Assembly: GCA_900073065.1 (NCBI GenBank)
Contig: FJOG01000014.1
Coordinates: 794,803 to 858,802, forward strand
Source: Phialocephala subalpina
Lineage: Eukaryota; Ascomycota; Leotiomycetes; Helotiales; Mollisiaceae
DNA: 64,000 nt
Reading direction: 5' to 3'
The notes under the pieces are model-generated. The model worked only from the letters and a program-made list of their open reading frames with translations, searched no databases and had not been told where the DNA came from. Of this stretch, positions 32,921 through 45,092 are shown in pieces. A program made the position numbers and the translations under genes. The stretch's first letter is position 1, and the number at the start of each line of letters is the position of its first letter.

Positions 32921-34532
32921 ATGGCCGCCACCACTCTCTCAAGTTCCTTCTCAGCAGGAGACAATGCTACAGCAATCATCATCCCTAGCAAGCCCAAAGC
33001 TCTCACAATTTCATACAAAGAGCTATCCGCCGAAATCCTCTCTTTCCAGAAGAAGCTTGCAAAGCTCGGCGTTACACCAGCATCTGCTGTCTCAATCGCT
33101 CTCCCGAATACCTACGAACTCATCGTTGCTTTCCTCGCTAGTGCATGGCAAAGAGGCATTGCGGCTCCTCTGAACTCGGCATACAAGCAGGAGGAATTCG
33201 AGTTCTATATCGACGACTTGAAGTCTGCCGTTGCTCTTGTACCCCAGGGCTCATACGCAAAAGATGGACCTGCTGTTCGAGCAGCGAGGAAATACCAAGC
33301 AGCCATTGCAGAATGCTACTGGAACGGGCGAGAAGTGGTATTAGATGTGAAGGAAGAAGGGAAACTGAAGGGAAAAGGCAACCAGAAAGTCGAAAAGGCA
33401 CAACCAGATGACATTGCCCTTGTCCTACACACCAGCGGCACCACAGGACGCCCCAAGGCGGTGCCATTGACACACAGGAACCTCACACGCACAATGAAGA
33501 ATATCAAGGCTACATATGATCTATCACCCGCCGATCGCACGATGCTCGTCATGCCCCTCTTCCACGTCCACGGTCTCCTAGCCGGATTCCTCGCCCCCCT
33601 CTACAGCGGCGGATCCGTCATTGTACCTCCCAAATTCTCCGCCTCAGAATTCTGGGACGACTTCATTGCCCACGGTGCAAACTGGTACACGGCCGTCCCA
33701 ACCATCCATCAAATCCTCCTCAAGAACCCACCTCCGCACACCAAGCCCAAGATCAGGTTCATCAGATCATGTTCTTCACCGCTATCACCAACCGTCTTCC
33801 ACCAGCTAGAAGAAGCATACAACGCCCCCGTCCTCGAAGCATACGCCATGACCGAAGCCGCCCACCAAATGACCTCCAACCCCCTTCCCCCAGGAAAGCG
33901 CCAACCCGGATCTGTAGGAATCGGACAAGGCGTCGAGGTCAAGATTTTGAATGGACAAGGTAAGGAAGTGCCTCAGGGCTCCGAAGCCGAAATCTGCATC
34001 CGCGGCGAGAACGTCACAAAAGGCTACTTGAACAACCCCGAAGCCAACAAATCCTCCTTCACAGCCTCAGGATTTTTCAGGACTGGTGATCAAGGAAAGC
34101 AGGATAAAGATGGATATGTGATTATCACTGGTCGAATCAAGGAACTGATTAATAAAGGTGGTGAGAAGATTAGTCCGATTGAGTTGGATAATGTGTTGGC
34201 GAGACATCCGAAGGTTGGGGAGGCGGTTAGTTTCGCGATTCCGGATGAGATGTTTGGGCAGGAGGTTGCGGTTGCTGTTGTGCCGAAGCCGGGGCAGCAT
34301 ATTACTGAGGATGAGTTGAAGAAGTGGGTTGCTGAGAAGTTGGCTAAGTTTAAGGTGCCGAAGAAGGTATGTTGACCCCCTTTGCACCTCGAGCGAGTAT
34401 GAAAGAAGTGAAAGCTAACAATCGCAGGTCTACTTTACAGACAATATGCCAAAGACAGCAACAGGCAAAATCCAGCGCCGCATCGTCGCAGACACAATGC
34501 TTAAGCAAGACATGCCAAAAGCCAAGCTCTAA
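32921..34532 (+). CDS. PCS60: Peroxisomal acyl-AMP ligase Pcs60/Fat2 (oxalyl-CoA synthetase type)
   Basis: ANL-superfamily adenylating enzyme. Yeast Pcs60 and plant AAE3 convert oxalate to oxalyl-CoA. Exons are 32921-34366 and 34428-34532 (61-nt intron), giving 516 residues. The AMP-binding P-loop HTSGTTGRPKAVPLTHRN starts at about residue 170. AYAMTEAAHQM is the adenine/TE motif, FFRTGDQG the ATP-binding Asp motif, and GRIKELINKGGEKISPIELD the hinge. Exon 2 supplies the A10 motif MPKTATGKIQRR with its catalytic Lys. The C-terminus AKL is a peroxisomal targeting signal 1, visible only after splicing. All core motifs are intact. Confidence 0.95.
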
Positions 34533-35334
34533 ACGCACCCAAACACAATCACCTTGTAAAAAAACGAGAACAGGAACCTGGGGCTACAGTATATAGAAGC
34601 TTTGAATACCGAACACTAGATGAGCAATGAAATAAGTAAATACCAAGCAATGAAAATCCCATCAGTACACACATGCAAATGATTGGTCACAACTAGCAAA
34701 GTTTCAATCTGCCACACGCGCGCGTTCAGCTCGGCACTTCCTCGCCTGATCCTTCAAGATGTCGTGCAACGCGGTAGGCTCAGCCTCTTCTGCACAGACT
34801 CGAGGATCATAAGCCACCTACGTTGGTGAAACGGTGGAAAATCTGTCACATGGAAAAAGGAAGACCAGACTCTGAAGTTTAATCGAAATGCTTGTCAAGC
34901 TGGGTTTCAGAATTCACCTAAGCACAAGGACCTTGATATCGAGTTGCGTGGCAAGCGTTAGAAATAGAAGGTATCGGGTGCAGTCACACAAGCGATCGCA
35001 AGGTATTTCACAAGGAACCAATTTCAATGTACAAGTCCTATGGAATTTGACTGGTCCTCGTGTTCCTCCCTCATTTCGTAACCTCCAAACACAAAAGAAC
35101 ATCCCATCACTCCCTAGCTAGCTGCAATAATAATGCAACTTCCCGCAAGGTCGTGACATGGAAATTATGCAAGCACCTTCATACCACCCCCAATGATCCT
35201 AATGAAGGCGCGATAAACGCTCAATGATGACTGGCCTCGTTTTGCTGAGAGTTGCTGTAATGAAATAGACAAGGAGAACGTGGCAGATTAGGTCTAATGT
35301 AATAACGGAAGAAAAACGCCGACGTCCCAATGCC
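34533..35334. other. Convergent intergenic region PCS60 / ECM33
   Basis: 802 bp with no supported gene. Short ORFs are not family-like. Confidence 0.4.
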
Positions 35335-36757
35335 TTACAACAACATCTGCAGAAGACCACCAATGACTGAGAGACCCATAAGACCCTCGTTCACACCGTA
35401 TGAAACAGCCGCGCCCTTAGTGCTTGTGGCTGTTGAAGAGGATCCGGAGGTGGTGGATGAGCCGAGAGTAGTGGCATCGGCAGTCGTCTTGCAAATGAAG
35501 GTACCCTGGATAACCTTGCCGGATCCAGCTTCAGATTGGAAACCGCTGCAGTCGATCTGGGCAGTGGATTGAACGTTGAAGCCACCCTTGACGTTGGTAA
35601 GAGCTGGGAGCTCGGGGCTATATAATGATCAGCATTTAATACAAGCAGAAAAAACGCTCTTTGAACTTACGTAGAGAAGTTTCCGGAGAAATCAATGGCA
35701 CCTCCAACAGTGGTCAAAGCTGGGAAGCTGATGCCGGTAAGAGCGGTGTTGTTGGCAATCTGGTCGGCACCTCCAACAGTCTTAAGGAGAGGCATGGAGA
35801 TGTTGGCGAGCTTGCCATTAGCAACGAAAGCCAAAGATCCAGCACCAGTGGCGGTGCTACCAACTGAGGTCAAGTTGGGTGCAGCAATGTTGGTCATGTA
35901 GTTTCCGTAGAAGCCGAGAGATCCGTTAATAGTTGCCAATGAAGGAATGGTGATAGAAGAGACGTTTCTCAAGGTCATGTTGGCAGCCCAGATCAAGTTG
36001 GGGAACGAAACGTCGAGGGAGTTGCCGTTGGAGTTGATGTTGACAGCAGATGTGACATTAGAAACCTGGGTGCTGAAGGTCTTCAGACGGTTGTTGTTGT
36101 CGATCTGCAGGGTTGCAACAGTGTCCAAGTTGATACCATCGAGAGTGCTCAAGAATGTGTTGGAGATGGTCACGCTGGTCGCCTTGCTAACAGTGGATGG
36201 GAAGGTGAGTGAAGAAAGAGCTGGGAGAGCAGTCCAGGCGATGGTCTTGACGGAGGTCAAGTCGCTCATGGAAAGGGTGGAGAGGAGGGTCAAGTTGTTG
36301 AGTGTGAAGGTACCTCCAATGGAACCAATTGATGTGCTTCCAAAGCTGGTCAGACCACCAGCGTTCTCGCAGGTCAAGTCACCGGTAATTTGTTGAGGGC
36401 CATCAATGCTGATAACACCGGAAGCGGCCGAGCTAACGACGACGCTGCCAGAGATGGTCGAGCAGGATGCGAATGCTGTGGCGTCGGCTTGGGAGTTGAT
36501 GGTTGCCGTGGCCTGAGAGCAGACGGAGTTTGTGGTCTGGGCTAGAAAACCATGAAGATCAGCCTCAATTTCTCTCAATTGCTAGTAGATCGCGCTGCAA
36601 TCGTATTCTTGTGTCCGCCTCTCGCATACTCCTCCTCATTGATGCTTTTCCAGGCTTCGCAGATGTGTATTGAGCTCGTTGGAATGGATGTTGATAACTT
36701 ACCAGCAACGGCGCCGATGACCGCGAAGGCGGGAACGATGAGCTTCTGGGCGAACAT
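35335..36757 (-). CDS. ECM33: GPI-anchored cell-wall protein Ecm33/Sps2 family
   Basis: Exons (minus) are 36757-36703, 36541-35671 and 35617-35335 (introns of 161 and 53 nt), giving 402 residues. A signal peptide (MFAQKLIVPAFAVIGAVAGA) is split by intron 1. The body is the receptor-L-domain type repeat found in Ecm33, with strings such as GDLTCENAGGLTSFGSTSIG, ANMTLRNVSSITIPSLATIN and GSLGFYGNYMTNIAAPNLTS, rich in N-x-S/T glycosylation sites. The Ser/Thr/Ala tail (TTSGSSSTATSTKGA) and a final hydrophobic segment (GLSVIGGLLQMLL) fit a GPI-anchor signal. Ecm33 proteins are needed for cell-wall integrity. The upstream region is long, as expected for a highly expressed gene. Confidence 0.94.
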
Positions 36758-38196
36758 CGTGATGATTATTATGCTTCAATGACTTCTTCAGTGTCAGCGC
36801 GGCTCAATTGAATGATCTGATTCGATGCCAGCAGAATCGACACAGATAAAGTTGGGGAAGGAAAGTTGAGATTGATCGATGAATTGGATTAAAAGCCGCG
36901 CGGTGGGTAGGATGCCAAACGAAGATGTGCTGGATGTCGTGTTTGTATGCGAGGAAGGAGCCAAGCAGCCAAATATGGGCAGGCAGGGAGGTGGTTTGTG
37001 GATGTTGGGGGATGAAACGTACGTACCCTTTTCTTGCCTTGTCGTGTTTGTTGATGAAGCAGGAACCGACCGGAATCTCGTCGCTTCCTTTACTTATCCT
37101 TTTCGAAAACAGGGAACCTTAACGACAGTGGTGAAGTGGAAAGAGGAACACACGAAGAGAGGAAGCACAAACTTTTGAAGAAGAGTTTCAAAAAGAAGTG
37201 GCTTTGCGAGTCCAGTGGTCGAGTAAAAAAGAGAGGACGGGAGGGAGGCAGTCCAGTGCAGCATTAAGGGGAGGACGAGTGGAGCCAGGACTGCAGCCAC
37301 TAGTGGGAGAGGACGCTAGACCCAGGCGAGCTCAACCAAGGTTCTCGCAGATTTGATGGGAGCGAAATAATCACAGCGAGCAGATGAGAGCGAGAGATCA
37401 CCACACAAATTTATGGAGACACCGAGATGAATGGCCCTGTGCCTGACCACGAGGGAGATTCTTATCACGACTATCACCATTATTCTCCTCTCATTCTGAC
37501 ACCGAACCATTCAATTGAGCTCTCCCCGCTGCAGAGTCTGCAGAGTTCTTCTCCCGACAATTCTCACCACGTCTCTCAAGCGTCCATACACGTCCGCGTC
37601 CGCTCCAAAATGCCCGTTGCGCCAGATTCGGCCAGAAAGAGAGCCAGTTCCTTGATATGAGTCCGTCAAGGCCGGCGCGCCATATCAAGATCCAAGTCCA
37701 TGCACCATACCCTGCCAGGGTTGGTAATGAAACCATGGGTAAGAGACGAGGGCCAGCAGCGCCAGGCCCGATTTGCCAGCCTGGACTGCCTGTCTTGGCT
37801 GCGGCGATGTGGAGGGCAACAGAGCTGTTGGTGGATACCGGAAGAGTCGCGCGACTCACCAATGAAGCTCGGAGGACATATCTGGAACGGGGGAAGGCCC
37901 TGGTTCAAGACGGTGGGAGCAGAAGCTTCCTACCTCCAAAATGCTCCATCGTCAATGGGACAGCGAGAACGACGGCCGGCAGCTGCATACTGTTGCATAC
38001 GAAGTGCGCACGTACGCAATGGATTTGATAGCTTCAGCAAATCATAAAAGATGGTGTATCTGCACGCGCAATCGCTCTGCTGGTCTTCTTGGTCAAAGTT
38101 CCGCGTTAGGTGATATTTAGCCAAGCGCGATGGGGAAGGCGTTCAAGTGTGGCAATCATCCTTGAGCTAACAGTCTATCCGGGATTCCAGGGTCTC
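36758..38196. other. Long upstream region of ECM33
   Basis: 1.4 kb with overlapping short ORFs on both strands but no family resemblance. It probably contains the ECM33 promoter and leader. Confidence 0.4.
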
Positions 38197-38835
38197 TCAT
38201 TCGCTCTCACTGGCAAGTTCCATCTTTTTTTCAGCACTTTTCCATTCAATATCGGCTTCGAGGTGCTTCGAGCCACAACGTTCACGATACCCGAACGCTA
38301 GAATACGGGATACATATCCGGGCGTCAGCAGTGGCTGGAGGTTACGAAGCCAAGCTCTGAGATCTGGATGGGAATTCGAATCGTGGTCTGGTTCACTCGG
38401 CACAAGCAAAGTCGACAAAAGTGCACCATCGTATTGTGGAGCTAGAAATAGAAGCATTTGCCGTTGCGAAGCTCGCCTCCTCCCTATCGATAACCACGCT
38501 GTTCGAGATTCGAAATGGACAGCCGTTTGTTCGTCACATATTCCTAGGAAATGATATTTTAAGATGTCCAAAAAGTTTAAAAACTTCATGGCATTACCTC
38601 GGCAGGTAAAAATACTTTGACATCTCATTCCCGTCTCAACATCGCGTCTCGAAGTCGCTCTCCTACAAATACCGTGTTGTGCCCCAGACTCATGGTCTGA
38701 TGCTAAGCTTCGCCACTTCTTCCAGAATTTGCACTGTGCCATAGGTGCAGGGAGGACGTTGTCGATGACGATGTCTTTGGCGGCCCCATACGGAGGGTAA
38801 TAATAGCCCCTGTCTCTCGCTTGGGCAATCGACAT
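38197..38835 (-). other. Orphan ORF of 212 codons, doubtful gene
   Basis: One open frame (MSIAQARDRGYYYPPYG start, EKKMELASESE end). The C-terminal third (HPDLRAWLRNLQPLLTPGYV) reads like ordinary protein. The N-terminal part is irregular and Cys/Arg-rich. I see no family, signal peptide or membrane segment, and no intron joins. It may be a decayed or orphan gene, or chance. Confidence 0.25.
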
Positions 38836-39172
38836 TGCTTCAATTTGATATCCTTGTCCTTGTAAGTTCTTCCGGACCTTTCGAACAAGGGTTTGATTTC
38901 GAATAAATGCTTGATATCAAGAGCCTCTTGTTCTTCGGACGACCAAAGTATATATCCCAGATGTGGCCGAGGCCTATTGGCGAAGGAAGGCTTTCTCCGT
39001 AAAGCTTCAAATCCCCATTATCCACGTGATCCTTGCATTATCAAACCCAGATTTTCCTCATGAGGTGGATGAAGGAGCTCATGAGTTGCTTTCATGGTCG
39101 GCCATTTGAGGCGGAATGAACCATAGGACGTCGATGAGCACCCCCCACCGGCTTAATGGTAGTCCCAGGCCT
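38836..39172. other. Intergenic region downstream of ECM9
   Basis: 337 bp 3' of the ECM9-like gene; nothing recognised. Confidence 0.35.
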
Positions 39173-40201
39173 TCATGGTCCCAAACCGGATTTCTGTTCA
39201 TACTGCATACACCAGTCCCTCGCTCTTGTGAGAACTTTATGACCTTCCGGAGATGCTTTTGATATATCCTCAATAGCAGCATAGAACATCGCTCTATCAG
39301 CCTCTGTACCATAACCCGCAACAGCAGTTCGCAAGAAAACCCAGACTGATTCATGCGTCCATTTGAAGGAAACAGCAAGACGAAGAACATCTGTACAAAC
39401 AGCCGAGCACGTATTGCTAATATCTGAATCGCCAAGGTTTGCAAACTTAGAATGTGAGAGACCAAAAAGCAAAAAACTGAAGCCCGATGTGTCACCCGGG
39501 TGTCTCAGACACCAATTTTTGACAACCGTGATGATTTGAGGAAGTTCATTGACACTCGACGACTCCGTTGAGCACGTGTGAGTAAGCCAACGCATATGAG
39601 ACCAAGCATAGTAATTCTTTGGATGTCTTTCTGCTGCCACCAATATCACGTCTTCCAGATCTCTCAGGATGTCGTGCTTCAAGTGAAGCGATGCGGATAC
39701 CTCCAGGAGCCACCGCCGATGGCTCCAGAGCGTTGGCGATTTGGTGTGTCGGTGTAGACGTGAAGTCAGGTAGCTATCCACAAACAGGAACTCTTTCTTC
39801 AAGGCGGCTTTGAGCTCTGCCTCAGGTCCATCTTGGAAGAGTTGGATCAGTCTTTTGCGTGTATTTGCAGCAGTCAAATGCTCAGGGTCCATGAGAAGGA
39901 TAACAGCGGTTGCATTCTGTAATTCCAAGATCTTCTCCTTTGGACAGTCTTTCAAGTACCGAAGAAGAATCCGTCGACCAACGACAAATGCCTGGACCAG
40001 TTTGACTTTGGAAACCGCAATATAATTCTCATCGACGAGGACATTGCTGTCAGGTGGCAGTGGATGACTTTTTCCAAGAAACTCGATTTCGAGAAGGGTC
40101 CCTGTTTCCTGACATAGCGCTTGAACGATATCGGCGTATATTTTCTGAAAAGTTTCGGTAGAAATGGATGAAGTGATTCCAGGATCGAGCGCTCTCGACA
40201 T
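39173..40201 (-). CDS. ECM9: Protein prenyltransferase alpha-subunit repeat protein (Ecm9/PTAR1-like)
   Basis: Single exon, 342 residues, minus strand. It contains prenyltransferase-alpha (PPTA) helix-pair repeats with the W-x-x-R signature: LWSHRRWLLEVSASL and AWSHMRWLTHTCS, plus a degenerate WVFLRTAVAGYG. The N-terminal half resembles the fungal Ecm9 proteins (EIEFLGKSHPLPPDSNVLVD). Such proteins are related to the alpha subunits of farnesyl- and geranylgeranyl-transferases but carry few repeats. PTAR1 is the animal counterpart, and one is now known as the alpha subunit of a third geranylgeranyl transferase. Whether this fungal protein acts as such is inference. It is divergent from GET1, 227 bp apart. 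Confidence 0.82.
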   Translation of the reverse strand: MSRALDPGITSSISTETFQKIYADIVQALCQETGTLLEIEFLGKSHPLPPDSNVLVDENYIAVSKVKLVQAFVVGRRILLRYLKDCPKEKILELQNATAVILLMDPEHLTAANTRKRLIQLFQDGPEAELKAALKKEFLFVDSYLTSRLHRHTKSPTLWSHRRWLLEVSASLHLKHDILRDLEDVILVAAERHPKNYYAWSHMRWLTHTCSTESSSVNELPQIITVVKNWCLRHPGDTSGFSFLLFGLSHSKFANLGDSDISNTCSAVCTDVLRLAVSFKWTHESVWVFLRTAVAGYGTEADRAMFYAAIEDISKASPEGHKVLTRARDWCMQYEQKSGLGP

Positions 40202-40428
40202 TTTGAAGGAATATTGGTGGTTGGACAGCCAGGTTTGGATGAAAGGTGAGCCTCGTCTAGCCTTGTGCTAGCCGAGCTAAATTGACACGAACCCTCATCG
40301 CGTGAGGCTCTGATGGAAATTCACGACATATCAGTCCAGGTCGCAATCTACTTGTTATACCCGGACACTCTGCCCAGAATTGTAACGAAACACTCCTGCC
40401 TCTGACCCGTACATTGTAATCGCCCAAA

Positions 40429-41169
40429 ATGCCTTCCATTCTTCTAGTCGTCTTCGTGCTCCAACTTGCCATCCACTTGGTGAACACGATCGGAGCCTCC
40501 ACGATTAATAGCCTGGTACTATATCCTTCTGAATTTTCCTTCGAACCTCGCACTGACCTGGAATAGCTATGGGTTCTCTATACTCGACTACTACCATCGA
40601 GTTCGAAAGCGTCTGAAGAACAAACGGAGCTAAAGAGCCAGTTTATGAAAGTCAGGAAAGAGCTAAATGCCACGAGCAGTCAGGACGAGTTTGCGAAATG
40701 GGCAAAGCTACGGAGACAGCATGATAAGTTGGTGGAGCAGCTGGAGAAGAACAGTAGGCAAACGTTACTCAATTTGAGAAGAGCCTGAGCTGACACCGCA
40801 TATTCAGAATCTTCCACGGACAGCACCAAAACTACATTCGACAGCACGGTCTCTACAATTCGATGGATAGGTACAAATGGGCTACGATTGTTCATCCAAT
40901 TCTGGTACTCTAAGCAAGCGATGTTCTGGATTCCGAAGGGTTGGGTTCCATACTACGCAGAATGGCTGCTTTCTTTCCCAAGAGCACCGTTAGGAAGCGT
41001 CAGCGTACAAGCATGGGGATTGGCTTGCGGAGCGATCGTTCTACTTGTCAGTGACGCTATTGTGGCCATCGTCTCGTTAGCTGTAGGAGCAGGATCACAG
41101 AAGGCGAAGGAACCAATGAAGGTTCCGAGCGAGAAGGCAGCACAAGGAGGCACGAAGAAGGAGTTGTAG
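40429..41169 (+). CDS. GET1: GET complex subunit Get1 (tail-anchored protein insertion receptor)
   Basis: ER membrane receptor for Get3 with tail-anchored cargo. Exons are 40429-40515, 40567-40753 and 40808-41169 (introns of 51 and 54 nt), giving 211 residues. Exon 1 encodes the first membrane segment (MPSILLVVFVLQLAIHLVNT). Exon 2 holds the cytosolic coiled coil that contacts Get3, including the motif FAKWAKLRRQHDKLVEQLEK. Exon 3 carries two further membrane segments (LRLFIQFWYSKQAMFWIPKG, ACGAIVLLVSDAIVAIVSLA) and a basic Lys-rich tail ending KKEL. Length, three-TM layout and the WAKLRR motif are diagnostic. Confidence 0.95.
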
Positions 41170-41747
41170 TATAGTCATAAGACTACGAAGTATTGTCATT
41201 TACAATAATATAGTAAAATAGCGGACGTATGTCTCTCATCAAAAAGACGCAAAGGTCGCCATTGCTTCGAAAAGCTGCGACCATGCAACACGAGTGAGAT
41301 GACTCTTGGCAGAGTACTCGGGCTTGCTCTGGGCATACTTTTTGACTATGAGTGATCATGGGAGAGAGGATCGCCAAAGCTTCGAAAGTGCCACTGCTGT
41401 GATGGGTGAGTAGGAAAGACTGAGGTGGTAAATATCGACGTAGGACGTTCTGTTCTCATGTACAAACAGGAATGGAATGAATACAAGCTACGAATACTTC
41501 TTCAATGAGTTTCAGAAACGTTCCAGGTTTGTTGAGACATCCATAAGTCACGGACTCGATTTTCGATTCTTGAAATGTTTTTGGAGCAAGCTTCAGAAAA
41601 TTTCATAACATTTTGAAGCTCGAAATACGCTTACCCAATTGACACTAGCGCAGCGGCGCAAGGCTGCGAGCCCCTTGCAACCGCGAATCTGTCTTGTACA
41701 TCAGCCTCCTCGATCAACTCTGCTTTGTTCACATTAAATTGTTCAAC
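41170..41747. other. Intergenic region
   Basis: 578 bp between two co-directional genes. No supported gene; promoter of the next gene expected. Confidence 0.4.
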
Positions 41748-42867
41748 ATGGCGATTACTTGGGGGACGTAAGTAAAAGACCTTCAGTCTCTGAGACATTG
41801 CTAACCTTCGCTCTAGAGTCAAGTCCCTTCTTCTCTTCTTTGGCCCGATTCTCCTCCCAAAAGCAGTCGCATATTACCGCTCCGTCCGAGCAGCACCCAG
41901 CATCCATGGCATGTCCATACGACCAATACCTCCCGCCGTCCAACGCGCTCTTTTAATATTCTTAATCATCTCGCTATCATTCCTTATCAACACCTTCCCG
42001 AAATTCTCTCCCGAAAACATATTCTCCGTAACGGGATCGCGACTTCAGATTCCTACCGATGTCCTCTTCACGCGCCTCTCCGGCATCCGACCCCATGGTC
42101 TTACACCGTACGATGAGATACTACGGAGCAAGATTGGCTCGCTAGAAGGGCGTCTGCTATATTTCCGATTCGGACCTGATGTTCTGTCAGAGTGCCAGTT
42201 CTGCAATCCTGAGGATCCAAACTCCTACTTCTATTACGCTATTCCTGGCATATTGATACCACATATGTTCAATCTTTACGTTATCGCTCTTGCCACCAGT
42301 GGCCTATTCACAGGGAAAGAGGGAGCAGTATGGAGGACAACAGGTACAATTGCAGCCATAGCGGTTGCGATCATGGAGGTGTATCTCGTCAGCAGTTACA
42401 ATTACCAAGGAAACTCGAGAGCCACAAGACTAGAAGATATCGACTTTTTCTTCTGGAAAATGCGCATATACCGAGGAGTTGCCCTTGCCGCGCTTGATGG
42501 CCTTCTAGGATGGGTGCTGTATCTTTCAAGTACGAACAGAGCATTCTTGAATCCGCCCAGCACAGCAGAAAGGATAGAATTGTCAACCCGGATCTTGGAT
42601 CTAGCGAGAAGCAAGATGAGTGCTACAGGAGTTTTACGAAACACGATTGTGAGGAACGACGGCTTGAGAAATAGATCCCAGGAGTACTGGATCCAGGAAG
42701 GACAAGTGACGAGAGCTATTATGGAGGAGCGAGAAGTGGTACAGAGTGTTCAGAATGCTCTGGAGAACAGGATCAACATCGCAACTATTTCGGCGGACGC
42801 GGAGACATATGCGCAGAATATTATGATGCCCTTGACTGGAATGCAACAGGCAAATGGGGCTACTTAA
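41748..42867 (+). CDS. Conserved fungal multi-pass membrane protein of unknown function
   Basis: Exons are 41748-41767 (20 nt, MAITWG plus two bases) and 41817-42867, with a 49-nt intron (GTAAGT...GCTAAC...CTCTAG), giving 356 residues. Five hydrophobic segments are visible: VKSLLLFFGPILLPKAVAYY, ALLIFLIISLSFLINTF, IPGILIPHMFNLYVIALATS, TTGTIAAIAVAIMEVYLV and VALAALDGLLGWVLYLSS. Between segments 2 and 3 a conserved-looking loop reads LTPYDEILRSKIGSLEGRLL and ECQFCNPEDPNSYFYYA, with a CxxC. The C-terminal third is hydrophilic and helical. I believe similar proteins occur across ascomycetes as uncharacterised proteins, but I cannot name the family. It has no cleavable signal peptide. Confidence 0.8.
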
Positions 42868-43794
42868 AAGACATATTTGCTGGTAGAATGGACACAGGAA
42901 AAGTTTGACTTTCTTCGAATGACCGAATCTTTGCAGATGATTTGATGGTGCCCGAGTGTACCTTGGTCCCACCGACGAGAAGATGGACAACTACGGAAAC
43001 TCATAGCCGGAGTTTGCAAGTGCACATAGCCCGCAGTGTATTTGGCTCAGAAGTTGATTGTCTATTTTTGCAATGTTTGCAGAATTGCATGCATGTTGAA
43101 AGTATTGTCAGTGTAGGGTTAGGTAACCGAGATGCCTCACAATGTCCCAGGTATAGTTGTAGAATTACCATACTCTGCTTTTGAACCTGGCAAGTCTCAC
43201 TACCATGTTGGACGTAGTAAGGGACAATTGATCCCAAACTCCTGGTCCAGCATCCAAGTACGAAGCTGGAGGTTGTCCATTGGATTCATTTTAGAAGAAA
43301 GACCATCTCTAGCCATATCCCTTTCCGGAAAGAAGAACGCCCTGGAGATAACAGAGACTGCCATGGTTCCAGTTAATAGGGGTTCCTGAAATTAGCGCGG
43401 GTCCTGTCGAGGCTCTAACGTGGCTTGCAGATCATCGAGATAGTCGACAACGACCACCTTCCAATCCTTCTTTCACTACACACAAACCACTGATCACTGT
43501 TCTCACGAAAAGCTTGGAACACTATTCTTCTTTACATGAGGCAATCGTAAATTCATATTATTGGGAGTTCCTGATTAAATTTTCAACATCCCAAGCCACA
43601 GTGACATCGTTTTTCGCTTCTGTCCGAGGCATGACGACACGCATTTAGGGGGCAGCTACAGCACCTAACAGCTCAAGTGACTGCAGGTAGTTGATGAACA
43701 GTGTCTTCCTTAATTCTCATTTCTTGGAGCTTTTCCTTAAAATTCAATTGCAATCTCTCAAACTCTCCTCCCGTTCTCAGCAACGCAATTCAAA
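42868..43794. other. Intergenic region, promoter of mitochondrial helical protein gene
   Basis: 927 bp with no supported gene; only short shadow ORFs. Confidence 0.4.
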
Positions 43795-45092
43795 ATGCTC
43801 GCCTCAAGAACAGCAACAAGAGCAGCGGCACGCTCAGTGCGAGCTCGCGCTCCATTACGTGCAAATGCAAGACAATTTGCTTCCGCCGAATCCCAAGCCT
43901 CGCCAACCTTATCTTCAGCAGGAGGGAACTCACAAGCCATAATCGGTGGTCTGGCAGGCGGGTCTCTCGTCTTCCTCGTTGGTCCTCCCTCTACTATCCC
44001 TCTCTCCCTTCCCCTCTCCAAGAACTACAAGCTCACAACCACTCCCCACAGGCGGGATATGGCTACTACCACACCTCCGGCGCAAAATCAATGGTCAACG
44101 CCGCTTCCGCCACCAAAGCCGAACTAAACAAACTCACCAAAGGCCTCCAGGCCTCCGCCCCCGAACCAAACGAGGCCCTCAAATGGCTCCGTTCCGCCGC
44201 CACATCCTACGCAGCATTCATTCCCGGCGCCAAAAGTTACGTCGATTCCACATTCAACGATCTCGACAAAGTACAAGCGAAGCATGGAGATGAAGTCGAC
44301 AAGATCGTCAACAATGCCTACAACGAACTCAAGGAAGCAAGCAAGTCGGGAGCCACCATGCAAACCGCGACAAAAGCCTGGACGATCCTCGAGAACGCTA
44401 TGAGTGAACTCGGTCGTCTAGCCAGCGACTCCGCATCCGAAATCCTAGACAACCATCCCCAACTCAAAGAAAAAGTCGGCGGGAACCTAGACCAATTGAA
44501 ATCCCTAGCGGATTCCTACGGTCCTGAAGCAAAGAAGGAACTAGATGCCACATACAAACAGATCAAAGATGTCTTGAAATCTGGATTCTCAGCAGATTCT
44601 CTCTCAAAGATCCAAAAAGTAATCGAAGAGAAGACCGAGAAGATCAAGGGAATGGGAGACGAGGCGTGGAAGAAGGGTTTGGAACAGGCGAAGCCTTATC
44701 TCGACAAGAATCCCGAGGTTAAGAAAGTTGTTGAGGAGAACGCCGATAGTTTCAAGAAAGGAAACGTGACGGAAGCTCTTCAGAAGATCTCTTCGGCTCT
44801 CTATTCAAACAACCCCGAGAGTTTGAAAAGCTATATCAAGGAGGCGGGGGAGAAAGCAAAGCAGAAGGGCGCTGACTTGAGGTTTGATTTGGAGAAATAC
44901 GCGAAGATGATCCCAGGCGGAGAGGAGATCTTGCCGAAGTTGAAGAAATTGCAAGAGGTTGCTCAGTCGAGGGGAGATGATGCGGAACAGATTTTGAAAG
45001 GGGCTTATAAGGATGTGCAGGACGTTTTGCAGAAGAGGACAGCGGAGGCTGAGAATTTGGCGGATGAGGCGAAGAAAGATACTAAGAATTAG
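43795..45092 (+). CDS. Predicted mitochondrial membrane-anchored helical protein
   Basis: Exons are 43795-43977 and 44052-45092 (74-nt intron, donor GTTGGT, acceptor CCACAG), giving 407 residues. The first ~35 residues (MLASRTATRAAARSVRARAP) are a textbook matrix presequence, Arg-rich with no acids. A Gly-rich membrane segment spans the splice junction (AIIGGLAGGSLVFL + AGYGYYHTSG). The remaining 330 residues are charged amphipathic helices with apolipoprotein/LEA-like repeats of about 40-60 residues (KAWTILENAMSELGRLASDS, KIQKVIEEKTEKIKGMGDEA, KLKKLQEVAQSRGDDAEQIL). This suggests an inner-membrane anchor with an intermembrane-space or membrane-surface helical domain. Function is unknown. An upstream ORF in the frame of exon 2 is an artefact. 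Confidence 0.75.

Noticed and set aside
43701..44051. N-terminal extension in the frame of the mitochondrial protein's second exon
   Set aside because: The alternative first exon (43795-43977) supplies a classic presequence and membrane segment, and a pyrimidine-rich intron ends CCACAG.
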